64,000 nt of DNA from Sipunculus nudus. Lineage: Eukaryota; Annelida; Sipuncula; Golfingiida; Sipunculidae. The DNA lies in the NCBI GenBank assembly GCA_026874595.1, contig CM049311.1, forward strand, positions 11,313,676-11,377,675. The letters are read 5' to 3'. Every line of letters begins with the position of its first letter. Position 1 is the first letter of the stretch. This document shows positions 51,009 to 62,443 of this stretch, piece after piece. Below the pieces are notes generated by a model. It did not search any database and was not told where the DNA came from. It saw only the letters and a program-made list of their open reading frames with translations. The position numbers and the translations under genes are program-made.

Positions 51009-52900
51009 ATTGTAACATCCACAATACTGCTTGGTGTGATTATCTGGTTGAATAATAAAGATAACGGAATATCTAAAGAAAATACAGTGTCAGTGTTTAT
51101 GTCTGTATCATATATATTAATGATATTTTGAACTGAGAGTCATTTAATTAATGAAGAATGAAATTAACATGTGTTTTAAAGTCTTAAATGATACATTATG
51201 TAGTGTTATATACCTAAAACTTCATCTGTCATGGTTTATTCCTTTCCGTAATATTTACAGGTTTTCATGTTTTTTTTTATGATGCGTCATACAGATCCAG
51301 AACATCTGCATTCCAATCAAACCTGCAGCCAGATTTGGTGTATTTTGTGAAGCATACTACTATCTTAATTGCAAACCTAACTTCTCCCCCGTAAAGCCAT
51401 TGTAAGGTGTTCATAAGATGTAATGTTTGTATTTAGTTCTGCTTCTTTCTGCTATATTTGATACAATCAGCCGTTATATGTTAGTTTCTATTTACAAATA
51501 CAGGAAAAGCTTACTGGCACCTCCCTATCAGAACACCTCTTTTATGTGGACATGTTGAGTAGTTCAGTGAAATGTTTTCATGCAGGTCCGTAACCTTTAA
51601 TACAAATCTCTCTCTAGTGATGTAAAATAGTACATTATGTTTATACTTGGGACAGTTCTATTTGTAAAAATAAATATCCTGATTAACTGAATCATTTGTA
51701 ATTGATAATTTCAGAGGTTCATTTGAAAGTGTCGACATGAATGAACTATTTGTTATGAAAAACAATTGTTTTATTCACAGTGGCAGTTATTAGAAATCGA
51801 AGTTTTGGATGGATTATAAAAAAGGTATTGACAATGTAAAGATATAAGTTTTACGACATTGGAAATTTTATACTTTCCGTCTCGCCACCTAGAGGCTGCA
51901 GTACAAACTATATCATCCTTATTGAGCAGATGTATTGTTATACTAGTATGTGTATAAAATAGACCACACATTATTCCTAAGCTTATATCAATGACTATCG
52001 TTGTTGTCGTTGTCCTTTATTCCAGAATCAGTTATATGAACGTACCCTAATTTCTCATGTTTTACTACAATATAAGGTTTTGGTGTATTTGAGTGTGAAA
52101 GTGTTTACAGATCAACTTATATAGGGATTTTTAATCAAGATCTTTGTGCTAATGGTTTATCATGTGACTTGTATTTAGTGTATAAGCTCAAACATAACGT
52201 TTTTGTTAATGTATGCACAAATATGTCACCCAGACAAACTCTTCCATCTGTAATATATCCATGTTGCATTATATGCCAGTTGCATGCAGTAACCCCTCCC
52301 ATAATATATCATGCTCAACTATAAATCTGTGTTGTTGACAGGGCTGAAACGATTCCTCACACAGCTTGGTATTTTCATCTATATTTATGACAAAATAAAA
52401 GTTAGTTTATAAATTTCATACATTTCGTTGCAGATTATATTTTACCCTCTTTTACATCTGTCTTGAAACTTGTCTAAATGGCCAGCAGCTGGTGCTGACT
52501 TCTCATGCGAGGTTTATTTTCTATAAATCTCTGTAAATGAATAATTAACAATTAAAAGCTGTAATTGGCAAAGGGTTGTGCTCCTCCAATTGCATTTTCG
52601 ATATATTCTGCAGTATACTTTGATTATAAACTTAAGTTTAAGAATAAAGCTACGCATTGCTAGGGGTTAACTGGAGATTTTCCCAACAAAACTAGCGACA
52701 TCTACTGACTGACACTGGGATACGTCGGTAGAAAAATGAATAAAGTAGGCATAAAATATTAAAATTTAAATGAAAAAAAAATAATTAAGAAATATTTTAA
52801 ATATTGTTTTATGATTTTTTTTTCAATTGATACATTTATTAAAACATAATATGTTTTAAATAAAATTTAGGATGAACACATTATTACAACATTAATAATG

Positions 52901-52951
<51 letters not shown>
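52901..52951 (+). repeat. (TA)n microsatellite
   Basis: Pure TA tract. Confidence 0.95.
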
Positions 52952-52955
<4 letters not shown>

Positions 52956-55084
52956 GATGTGTAGACACACTTGATGGGGAGAATACTTATGTATTTCAAA
53001 TATATATACTCTTGATTTATTGAATGTGTCACGTGGGAGTCATGAATGTTCATGGTTCAGTATTATTTATTATAACCCGTTTCATATGGCCTGACGTTTG
53101 TTAACGGAACTGCACACGTTTCGTTCGCTTTACCCACTAACCTTATTTCCTTAAACTTCGACTTCTTATGTCTCTGATGTGAACTGCTTTTTAATTTATG
53201 ATTAGAAACATAATCTTAGCCGTAGCACGGAATTAAAATAAATTTGCCCATGCATATACCTGGAAAATAGACTCAGAATTGCAGGATTGTACCTTTGCGG
53301 TCATCATTCTTGTTATGAATGTGTGCTTGTACATTCTTTAAATACTTCATTCACGTACGGTAAACATAGTCTCGGTTTCATATGCAACTACATACGTTAA
53401 GGGCCACGTTTCTTCACTTTATATATGTTAGGCAATTAAAATTTTTATGAGTATTTTTATATGTTTTTATATTATAACTTTTTGTATGGAATCGAGTGGC
53501 AAATAGAGAGTTATGTTATATCATGCTCAGTTATAGGTAGTAGCTGTGAGATTGGGATGTGTTGAGGAAGATATTCGAATTTGGTGTGGACAGGTAATGT
53601 CAGGTATGAGTACTTGCATGATTAAGACAATTTATTAATCTCATTATAACAATAAATGGTCTACATATATGTGTTGTTGTTGTGCAAACATTTATATTAA
53701 ACAGGGTCTATAATTTTAAAGACTATTTCTACCTCGCTTTCCTGCAGTTGTGGTTGGTCTTGTTTTCGTTACACTCCCAGGCAACCATCCCTCACTCCGG
53801 GTAATACGCTCTCCCGGCCGTGACGATATCGCCCGACCGTCTACCCATCAGAAGGGCACATGTTGTAACCAATAGCCATAGAATATGTAACATCCGTTCA
53901 TGTCATAATGATATTTCCATGTTAACTTGACAGAAAATCATGAAAGTCTATATTTTGCACGTTATGAGCTTGAAACAAGATTGCCAGTGCATTTAAGGTC
54001 CGGCTTAAGGGTACTGAGCTATGTTTTACATCAATATGCTGTAAAGAAAGTGCCTTTGGGGTTCCAGACTTACACATCGGGGATAATCAGGTTTCAGCAC
54101 AATCACACCTCGTTGATATATTTTATTTGTGAATTGTTTCAAAAAAGTTGTTTATCTGACCTTTTCAAAAGTCACATGACCATTGATGTATAGTAGAGGA
54201 GAGGACGAAGCCTACAGGAAATGGAATATTATATATTAGTACGAGAGTGGGATGGTCTGTTATGTGTAAATATCATGAGAATTAAAAGAAACGTGGACGA
54301 GCTGTTTTGAAAACTGGTTTAGCGAAGAGTGAATCTGGTGACGCCACTGATATCATTTTCTGCGTCTTTCAGTAATGCCTACCTTTAAAATATTCTTTGC
54401 CTTATAAATCTGAAAATAATCGACGTTTGTCTTTCACGGGTTGGCTCAGAGGTAAAATTTGGCTCAGAGGTGAAATATAATCAAATTTATGTTAGAATTA
54501 TAGTATTTTACTATGAGTTTCGTCTATCTTAAATAGTTCCATATTAGGTGAAAAAAATACATATGTACATGCATTGTATTAAGATCAGACAAATGGATTG
54601 TTCTGATATTCTGTCTTATCAAAGATCATGATTGCTTTTTCTTGTACAAGAGACTTGCGTTATTTTGCAGCGCATCTCAACATCACGGAGTATCATCATT
54701 AAAATATCAGTAAACAGATCGCTTTAAATTTTTTATATCCGTAGATGTGGGTCAAATCCCCATGCTGAATTGTTTTGAATGAGTCTTTTTTTCGTCACTA
54801 ATATCACAGGAGATATGCATCAGTGTAAGGGACATAGCCGAGGGGTGGAATATTATGACATCCGCGATGCTAGATATTTCCGGTTCAAGTCTGTTTTCCT
54901 GTCATGAAGGAAATATGCTTGAAATTTTGGGTTCACAAGCACTTCTTGAAATTTTAGACTATATACGATTTCGTTTGTATTTATAGTAAATTATTGAAAA
55001 GTTGCTGCGTATTTTTTATCATGGTCATTATCCAATCTATGAGCTGATAAAACCAACTGTGAGAGAGCTCAGGGTAAATAACAC

Positions 55085-55250
55085 TTCCAAGAGGTGCCAA
55101 ATAGACCTGTACCAGAAGAGACAGCTAACCCACGGCCTGCTGCAAATTATTTCATCACTGTTGAAGATCAAGGCCATGAAATAAGGAAAACTGCAGGCAT
55201 TGATTCAGTCCCAGCTGAAAAGTTGAAGGCTTATATCAACCAAAGGTCTG
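55085..55250 (+). mobile_element. RTE-like LINE reverse transcriptase scrap
   Basis: The plus-strand frame reads F-Q-E-V-P-N-R-P-V-P-E, then E-I-R and K-T-A-G-I-D-S-V-P-A-E-K-L-K. This matches the order L-N-R-P-x-P, then E-I-x-x-A-I, then G-K-A-x-G-x-D-x-I-P-A-E at the N-terminal edge of LINE reverse transcriptases. About ten residues are missing between E-I-R and K-T-A-G. Nothing downstream is recognisable. Confidence 0.6.
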
Positions 55251-56237
55251 ATAACCAAGATCCCAATAAAAGCCAACTGTCCAAATTTTTTGTCCTGATA
55301 GTAATCGTATACCAGGTAAAAGAAAAATGATTGACCTCAAGATTTCGGATGTGCCATGCCCATTGCCCTTATGTATATCTGACATTTTCAAGAGCGGATG
55401 TAGGGCACGCTTATCCATCCCCTTTTCCACCTAGAATTCTGGAAGCTATATTTATGAATAACTTTCAAATCAAAGTGTTTTAAACTTCCCTAGACATCAC
55501 TACTATAGGCTAAACTTTCATCACTTGTTAGGGAATTTTACGCTCTTCATCCTAAGTGCCTAGCGGTGTGGCACTTAGTGCCATCCAGTTCCCAAAATGC
55601 TCATGTAATCCATGTTTTTAAGTTAATCCTGTTTCATCGCCGCCTGTCCACTTTTCATTTGTCATGTTTTTCTTGATTATATTTTAACAAAAGTGATAGG
55701 TAACAGCATGAGGGAGAGAAAACATATGGCTGTTAAAAGTCTGACGAATATATCCAAAGATGCTTTAGGTTACTTCAAATATTCTGAAGAAAGGAATGCT
55801 TTCATTTATGAATGGACAATGTCTTATTGTTTATTATAAATATTAAGTATTTTCCATCATTCAAGAAGCATCTCCTGACAGTGATATATTCTGAACTTGT
55901 GTGACCTTTCATCGGCGAGGAAGACATGTTTTGAAAAGAAATTGCTGATTTACGAATGGGATTTCCATCATCAGAAATTTACGTTATCTGCTCTTGCCAA
56001 AGTACATGATTTCCTCATATTTCACATCTAACTTACTTTTCATTATAATTGACAGAAAAGCCAAGGAAATGCCCGTCTTTGCTCATATACTGTCACGGGG
56101 CGTGCCAAGTGTGTCTGACGATTCTTCTGTCAAAGCTGTGTCGCTGTATAAATTCTCCCAGCAACATAAAAATATGTAACCACATTTAATCATTTTATCT
56201 ATGATCTCTAACACAATCCAATATGACGGTATGTGCA

Positions 56238-56371
56238 CTAAGATATGAGAGTCCTGTTTCTGTATCGAACGAACGTTAGTATACTGGGAAAAACAACCGT
56301 TGACAGGCTGACCAATGCTCCACAGCCGTAAAATACGTAGTTGTAAGATCCAGTTGAATCTCGTATCATTC
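56238..56371 (-). CDS. SLC16-like terminal exon D
   Basis: The acceptor TTTTTTAG ends at 56372. The exon encodes M-I-R-D-S-T-G-S-Y-N-Y and a last helix, then a short basic tail (V-R-Y-R-N-R-T) and TGA. The R/Y-D-x-T-G-S-Y pattern is typical before the final SLC16 helices; the short tail suggests a truncated or divergent C-terminus. Confidence 0.72.
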
Positions 56372-59198
56372 CTAAAAAAGAATAAAAGTACATGGAATAA
56401 AAGTATAGCAACATAAATAGTTTTGGGACCATCAAAACTAGACTTCTTGCAAGAAATTGAAAAAAGTAGTCATATTCTTTCGGAACCTAAAACATTGTGA
56501 TACATTCTCTTTTAAAACCGAAAACGCAGCGGTTATAAACTGCAGTCGTTCCAAGTCTCCTTTTTTAACAACTGCTTTGTATAGCAAGCTTTTCGTGGCA
56601 CTTGGCCAAGAATAAATGAGAGCGGGGTATTACATTCTGCATCAAACTCATCATCAGTTTAAACCCGTCACTCCCCGAGATCCTGAACGACGGAAGTTTG
56701 TAATCTCTGTCCAAGGAGTGTAATTTTCTTATAGTTATTTCTCGTATTTTTAGGGATTTTAATCTGCATATGATCTTTGTTGCTATGACTTTTATTCAAA
56801 TATATTTCGTAAAAGATGTTAAAAAATACCAAAGCCGTGTATACATTCGTTTTATATGTTCAAGTGGCAGTTCGTCCAATATTTAACTAGTACTTTAGAG
56901 TGCTGCAACTTCTACAAATACCGGTACTACTACCAATGTCATTATAACTATAATTGTTACTATTGATATTCTGATCTAATGCCTTAATGATAAATTCCAA
57001 CATACCTCCCAGAACCGGACCGCAGACCGCGCCTGCTCCTTTGAAAATACCTATTATACTCATCCCTTCCGGAAGTTTGTCTGTTCCGATGAGTTCTCCA
57101 AGAACTGTTGTATATTGAGGGTTATAACATCCACCCAGCAGGGCAAAGAACGCAAGAACCACCGCTAAAGACGAAAAACTGTGGGAGACTGGCCATGCAT
57201 ACACCCATCAGGAATCCAATGACAGAATAAACATACGATCTTTTATCCCTGAGGTAACTTATGTCGTAAATTCTTCCGAAAATGATCTTCCCAGCAAGAT
57301 CCTTACAGTAGGATATTGATATTAAAACGGCGCTCTGCATTAGTGGAATATTTCTGTCGCGAGCTAATCCCGCTAGAAATGTTCCTCTAATTAATAAAGA
57401 TAACAGCGATACAGTTTGAAGAACGGAAAATACCAAAAAGGAAGGCTCACACAAGAATTTAAAGGCCTGCCGAATTGTGCGGAGTACGTTACAACTACGA
57501 TCAGAATATGAGTCCTTTAGTTCCCGTGGTTTCGAATGTTCATTATATTTAGGATCATTTGGAATTTTGCTTTCAACTAATGTTAGATCTCCTTTATCAA
57601 CTGAAACATGACCTACCTGTCCTTCCGCCTGTAATAACACTGTTCCATTTATTATCGTTTTCCCTTCAGACGACAAATTTTCCGTCATTTCTGTTTCAAT
57701 GGATTTAGGTCTTTTTGGAAGTGGTCGAAATACTGCCCCTGCCAGGCAAAGATGAAGTGTTAAGGCAGCCAGCTAAAAGCATCATAGCGCCTTGGAAACC
57801 ATAGCTTTCAAACATGATTTGAACCAGTGGCGCCATCATCAAGCCACCAACGGAACCACCTGCCAGTGCGATAGCTACCGCTGATCCACGTTTTTGTTTG
57901 TAATACTGAGTAACGGCAATCAACATGGAATCCCATGAAAAAACCACACCTAAAGCTGTAGAAAAAGGATAAGTTCAGCTCGAGGAATGGTAAAGTTATA
58001 AAATTGATGCATTGAAATAAGACAAAATAACCATAAGAATAAAGAGTGTAAAGCTGCATTTGTAAAGGTAATTTTCTCTTCACTTTCATGATGTACACAA
58101 ATATGAGACGTTTGTGAATATTTTGCACTCATGATAACTTTGTGAATCTTTATGTGGTATTTGAGAAATGGTATTGTGTATGTGATGTAAACAAAAAGCC
58201 CGAAGACAAAAATCTTTTGTTTCAACATCTCTTTGAGCAACATCGTGTAATAAATAGATGATTTCATTTTATTAACTGCCAAAAATCCTACAATACTAGG
58301 GAGCTGATATGAGACAGTCCTAGTACAAAGTTTATTATATATGTGAACGTCATACCTGATATTATTCCAAATGATATATAAATATATGAAAGGCTTGGCG
58401 TAAAGGCAGACATGAGCAGACCGGAGAATCGCAGAAGACCGCCCACTATGATAACAAGACGGAAACTGAATTTCTTAGTCAGAAGGGACGGAACACAAGC
58501 TGAAAACAAAGTTAATAATTCTGAAAAGAAGATTAGATTTGTTTAATACGAAACAATATGATATTTTTCGCCAAACTTGCGACACCTCGATATTTTATTC
58601 ATATCTCAGTTTTCTGTACTGCTTTGTCACTGGTGACGGCCCTTTTCTCTTTATTCCTGGTGCTCACTTCTAGGGGGCGGCATTTTGTTGAATATAAATA
58701 ATGAAGTAGCACGATGAGTCCACAAAAAGTCAGAGTTCATTGGTACACTATCGGCTATATTTAATAGGTTGAAAATTTGAATACGTTCAGCTTTTTAGGA
58801 TGCATGTTAGGTTTCTCGAGTTGTGACAAATTATCATCCACATGTAACTAGGGTCTCTGTCTCTCCCGAAACATACCTTAATCTCTCTGGCTAAGGTTTT
58901 AGTTATTAAATAGGCAACAGAACCAATCAGATAACTCATGATAGTCTCAACATGGGAGCTGTGCAAGAAGCCGAACTAATCCATTGTCTGAACGTCATCG
59001 ATAATATGACCAACAATATAAAGGCTCGATGTCAGGTCAAAGACTTTTACAGAAAACTGAAGAGAGCATTTAGCATGGAGAAACTCTATAAGAAGACAAT
59101 GCCCCTTATTTGAGGACACGTGGGACGTGGTGTCTTTGTTACACATTGTTACACATAAATTTTAAATATGTAGCCTGAATAAATAAATAAATAAATAA

Positions 59199-59250
<52 letters not shown>

Positions 59251-59417
59251 TACTCACATAGCGAAAACACCAGTAAACTGCTTAGAGAGAACACCCATGC
59301 TGTAGCGGTTCTTGATTGGTCGAATGTATCGAGTAGCTTTTCGTACATCAAAGTATGACAGCTGATGACGGTCATGTTGAAAAAGCTGATGGCGAAACCA
59401 CCAATGATATAAAGCAC
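56238..59417 (-). CDS. Monocarboxylate transporter-like (SLC16/MFS) gene, partial and frame-disrupted
   Basis: Plasma-membrane transporter of the major facilitator superfamily; SLC16 members carry monocarboxylates, often with protons. Four exons were found on the minus strand: about 59417-59258, 58499-58356, 57955-57006 and 56371-56238, all joined in phase 1 by GT-AG introns. The SLC16 second signature is clear in exon 3 (Y-Y-K-Q-K-R-G then A-L-A-G-G-S-V-G). G-R-I-Y-D follows a later helix, and exons 3-4 end with L-G-G then R-D-x-T-G-S-Y, the family pattern. A long polar loop separates the two six-helix halves. The N-terminal DGGWGW motif is not seen, so at least one upstream exon is missing or outside. 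The long exon has two one-base insertions, near 57770 and at 57204-57206. Its length of 950 is 948 plus 2, which fits exactly. Confidence 0.8.
57006..57955 (-). CDS. SLC16-like long exon C (TM4 to TM10) with two one-base insertions
   Basis: Acceptor CTTTTTCTACAG ends at 57956 and donor GTATG starts at 57005. The frame from L-G-V-V-F-S-W-D runs through Y-Y-K-Q-K-R-G and L-L-A, then must move by one base near 57770 to read C-L-A-G-A-V-F-R-P-L-P-K-R-P-K. It runs through the central polar loop to G-F-L-M and must move again at the GGG at 57204-57206 to read the next helices (F-F-A-L-L-G-G-C-Y). Entry and exit phases agree only if both extra bases are discounted. Confidence 0.75.
58356..58499 (-). 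CDS. SLC16-like exon B (TM2-TM3)
   Basis: Acceptor TTTGTTTTCAG ends at 58500 and donor GTATGA starts at 58355. The 144 bases encode C-V-P-S-L-L-T-K-K-F-S-F-R followed by two hydrophobic helices and G-I-I-S-G. Phase 1 on both sides. Confidence 0.75.
59177..59249 (+). repeat. (AAAT)n(TA)n microsatellite inside SLC16-like intron
   Basis: AAAT units run into a TA tract directly downstream (minus strand) of the exon A donor at 59257. Confidence 0.95.
59258..59417 (-). CDS. SLC16-like exon A (TM1 and start of TM2)
   Basis: Encodes F-A-I-S-F-F-N then D-T-F-D-Q-S-R-T-A-T-A-W-V-F-S-L, matching the family's E-F-x-x-S-x-x-x-T-A-W pattern after TM1. The donor GTGAGTA starts at 59257, phase 1. The 5' boundary is uncertain: an in-frame TGA precedes the open stretch and the likely acceptor AG is weak. 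A (TA)n tract fills the start of the next intron. Confidence 0.7.
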
Positions 59418-59571
59418 TCAAGTGAAATCTCTTCTCGACATTTTCAGTCTTTAATGACCGAAGTTGAATGGGTTTGTCCTTTTCCAGTACGGTTTAGACA
59501 GAATAAGGACCTGACATGTCATCTGATTCCTCGTTTATCTGAAATTGAATTATTAGTCCACTCAGCGAATT

Positions 59572-59625
<54 letters not shown>

Positions 59626-59642
59626 CATATATATATATATAT

Positions 59643-59681
<39 letters not shown>
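59572..59681 (+). repeat. (TA)n(GA)n microsatellite
   Basis: TA tracts followed by a pure GA tract. Confidence 0.95.
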
Positions 59682-59682
<1 letters not shown>

Positions 59683-60241
59683 AAATCTCTATAAGCAAAG
59701 CTTATAGTTAAGTAGTGTTCCCTACAAAAACAGTTGAAACCTTTACTATTTGAAATCTTCTGTATTGAGAGCGAATATGTCGAGAAACTATATATGTCTT
59801 TATGTTTTTTTTGGTCTTAAGTAAGGATTACTGTCGGTTGACCGGAGGTAATGCCTATTGTATGTTAAGACATGATAACAATCGTCAAGCGTGAGGTTCG
59901 GTCGCTTGACTCGCGGTCTTTGAACAATTGAGTCATGCTTGCTGTGGTGATAATCAGTTACCTCGTGAATACTGGCAAGATTTTAACTGATCAAGCGTGA
60001 TGTTTTCATACCATTGACCGCTGTTCACCTGTTTGATTGGTTAGTCATGGTATTCGATATTCTTTGCTCCCATCGATAAATGCCGCACCTTTCTCACAAG
60101 TTACAAGTTTCACAAGATTTCCCTAAGTCTAGTTGTAGTTAATTTTTTTTCATTATTTTTTCCTAGTTGGCACATACGTTACATGCATAAACAATGTGAC
60201 AAGACCAGTGTTGTTCATTCACGCAAACAATGTTGGTGGAC

Positions 60242-60722
60242 GGACGTTTCGGACACGGACATTTAGGACACGGACATTCCGGACTAGGGTGTTTCGGACA
60301 GGCCTTTGTGTAATGAAGGACCCTTCGGGTAGGTTAACATTAATACCATAAAATCACTTGTTGAAAATTTAATTTAGAATAGATCCGTGGCTCCAAAAAA
60401 TGGGGATGAATTATACGATTAGTATATACCATTTAAAATATACTTATTCCATGTGCAGATCAATATTATTACCCCAAAGAACCATTGCAAATATACTTTT
60501 TTGAATGTATCAATGTATATATTTAATTATATACTTTTCCTCCAGAAAATCTGGATTATTTATATGGACTAATGTAGGTTATGTGTTCATTAATAACAAT
60601 AAGACATACACCCTGTTCAACCTATTGATCCAATAGGAAGAGTGTGCTCATTAGGTGTACAACCTGAGTAAATCACCAGGGCACAGCTTGCATGAATAAC
60701 AACGTCCGTGTTCGAAACGTCC
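60242..60722. mobile_element. MITE-like element with 19-bp terminal inverted repeats
   Basis: GGACGTTTCGGACACGGAC at 60242-60260 matches the reverse complement of 60704-60722 with one mismatch. Further GGACACGGACATT units follow the left end. The 481-bp interior has no coding capacity. Confidence 0.6.
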
Positions 60723-60848
60723 TACATTCAACAATTGTAAGTGCTTCAAGGACCTCAGTACTTATCGATCCTGATAAGGACAGAAGGACAACTATACCGT
60801 GTCTAGTAACCAGTCCTTTCGACTTCGACACAATAAGGTTTTGCCGTG

Positions 60849-60852
<4 letters not shown>

Positions 60853-60924
<72 letters not shown>

Positions 60925-60943
60925 AGAGAGAGAGAGAGAGAGC
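60853..60943 (+). repeat. (TA)n(GA)n microsatellite
   Basis: Long TA tract followed by GA repeats, 130 bases 3' of the 60242-60722 element. Confidence 0.95.
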
Positions 60944-61650
60944 ATCACACAATGTATGTGTATCGGATCATTTGAAAATACGGCAATGAGGTAGAACTAA
61001 AATATTTTGTGTACAATCCGTTTTTTTTATTATTTTCTTTTGGTTCCCGAATCGGTCTCGTAGTCATATCCCGTCGAGTATTCTTTACTCACACATAAAC
61101 ACACCCACTCTCGAGAAATGATCACATACATACACAGAGGTTTATAGTTATTCAGCCAAGCCATGAAGTAGAATGTGTACGGCGCAAACAATTACGTTAA
61201 ACTTTTAAGCAATGTGCCCTCTTGTCAAGTGATAAACACATACCGAATATACTGTATTACAGGTATAACCAACCCCGCGTGCTATTATAATCTACGTGTG
61301 CAATGACTTGTGTTCAGTTGAGTATGTTATTGTAATCTACCTCCGCATATAGTTGCTTACTTACCCCGTAGTGCATTCATGGCCGTCTCATGATACCAGA
61401 TACATTGAACTGTCTAAGATTTAAGCCCATAAAATCCCCCATAGATCCTATGTAGTTACTTGTGACGCTGTGTATCTGCGCTGTGATTAGTATCAGACCG
61501 TCTGATCGGAGTAAAGTTCAAGACTACGATCTAACTACTATTATCTATTGACGTATATTGTCGTCAGTGCTTATCTTTATATGAGAGATAAATTAACCGC
61601 TATACAGTCGATTATTCACAGAGGACATATTTTTTTATAATTAATTACAT

Positions 61651-62443
61651 CGCAGACAAATTGTATCCATAAGCTCTGTAATCTTCTAACATAACATCGA
61701 GGGAGGTCTTGGGCAAATCTCCTCGGAAACATGAATTTAAATCATGGTGACCTATGTCCTTCAAGCTATGGGCCAAAAACATGATTGTGCACCCTGAATG
61801 TCAGATCGGCAAAATTGTATCCACTTGCCCAGGTCTTCTAACGTAAAATCCAGGGAAGTCTAGGAAAACCCCTCGGAAACCTGAAATTAAGTCACAAAAC
61901 TTTAACAGATGAACCTAGAAATATAAAGGGAGGTAATTGTAATATTTATCTGGTCATTGTGACCTATATTCTGCAAGATACATGAAAGATATGAATTTAG
62001 CACCCTATTAGACAGATGGGTCTAATTTGTAACTGTTTTACCTAGAAACTGCTAATTTAATTAAGATCCAGTCAGACCTCTGTAAAGTCTTCTTGGAAAC
62101 AATAAATAAGGTGACCTTTGTTCTGTGAACTATTTGAATGAACGTATTTTGAGTACAATGTAAGTCAGATGGACGCAAATCGTAGAAGTTGGACGTAGAA
62201 ACTTCTAACTTAGCATCAAGGGTGTTCCTAGTAAAGTTTTGAAAACCCTAAATTAGGTCACTGTAACCTAATTTGTAAGGACTATGCGCAAAAGGCATGA
62301 TTTGAGCACTCTGGTATATTGTTCCCATTGTACAGGGTTCCTTTATAAGTATATTTCACCAGATCATAACATCAACGATTAATACTTATACCGTCTATAT
62401 GTCAAAGTTAGCTGAGCGTCATGTCCTATGGGCCACTTGTTAA
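61651..62443 (+). repeat. Degenerate ~150-200 bp tandem repeats with a shared element end
   Basis: Four weak copies start near 61651, 61805, 62020 and 62165 with AAATTGTA-like text, then CTTCTAAC, GGGAGGTCT and CTCGGAAAC. The block ends AGCTGAGCGTCATG...GGGCCACTTGTTAA (62410-62443), matching the end of the 44.5-47.5 kb element. Confidence 0.6.

Larger units (their letters stand above)
47511..55084. other. Intergenic, no gene recognised
   Basis: AT-rich DNA with microsatellites listed separately and isolated CTCF-like matches at about 48604 and 51890. No coding signal was supported. Confidence 0.5.
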
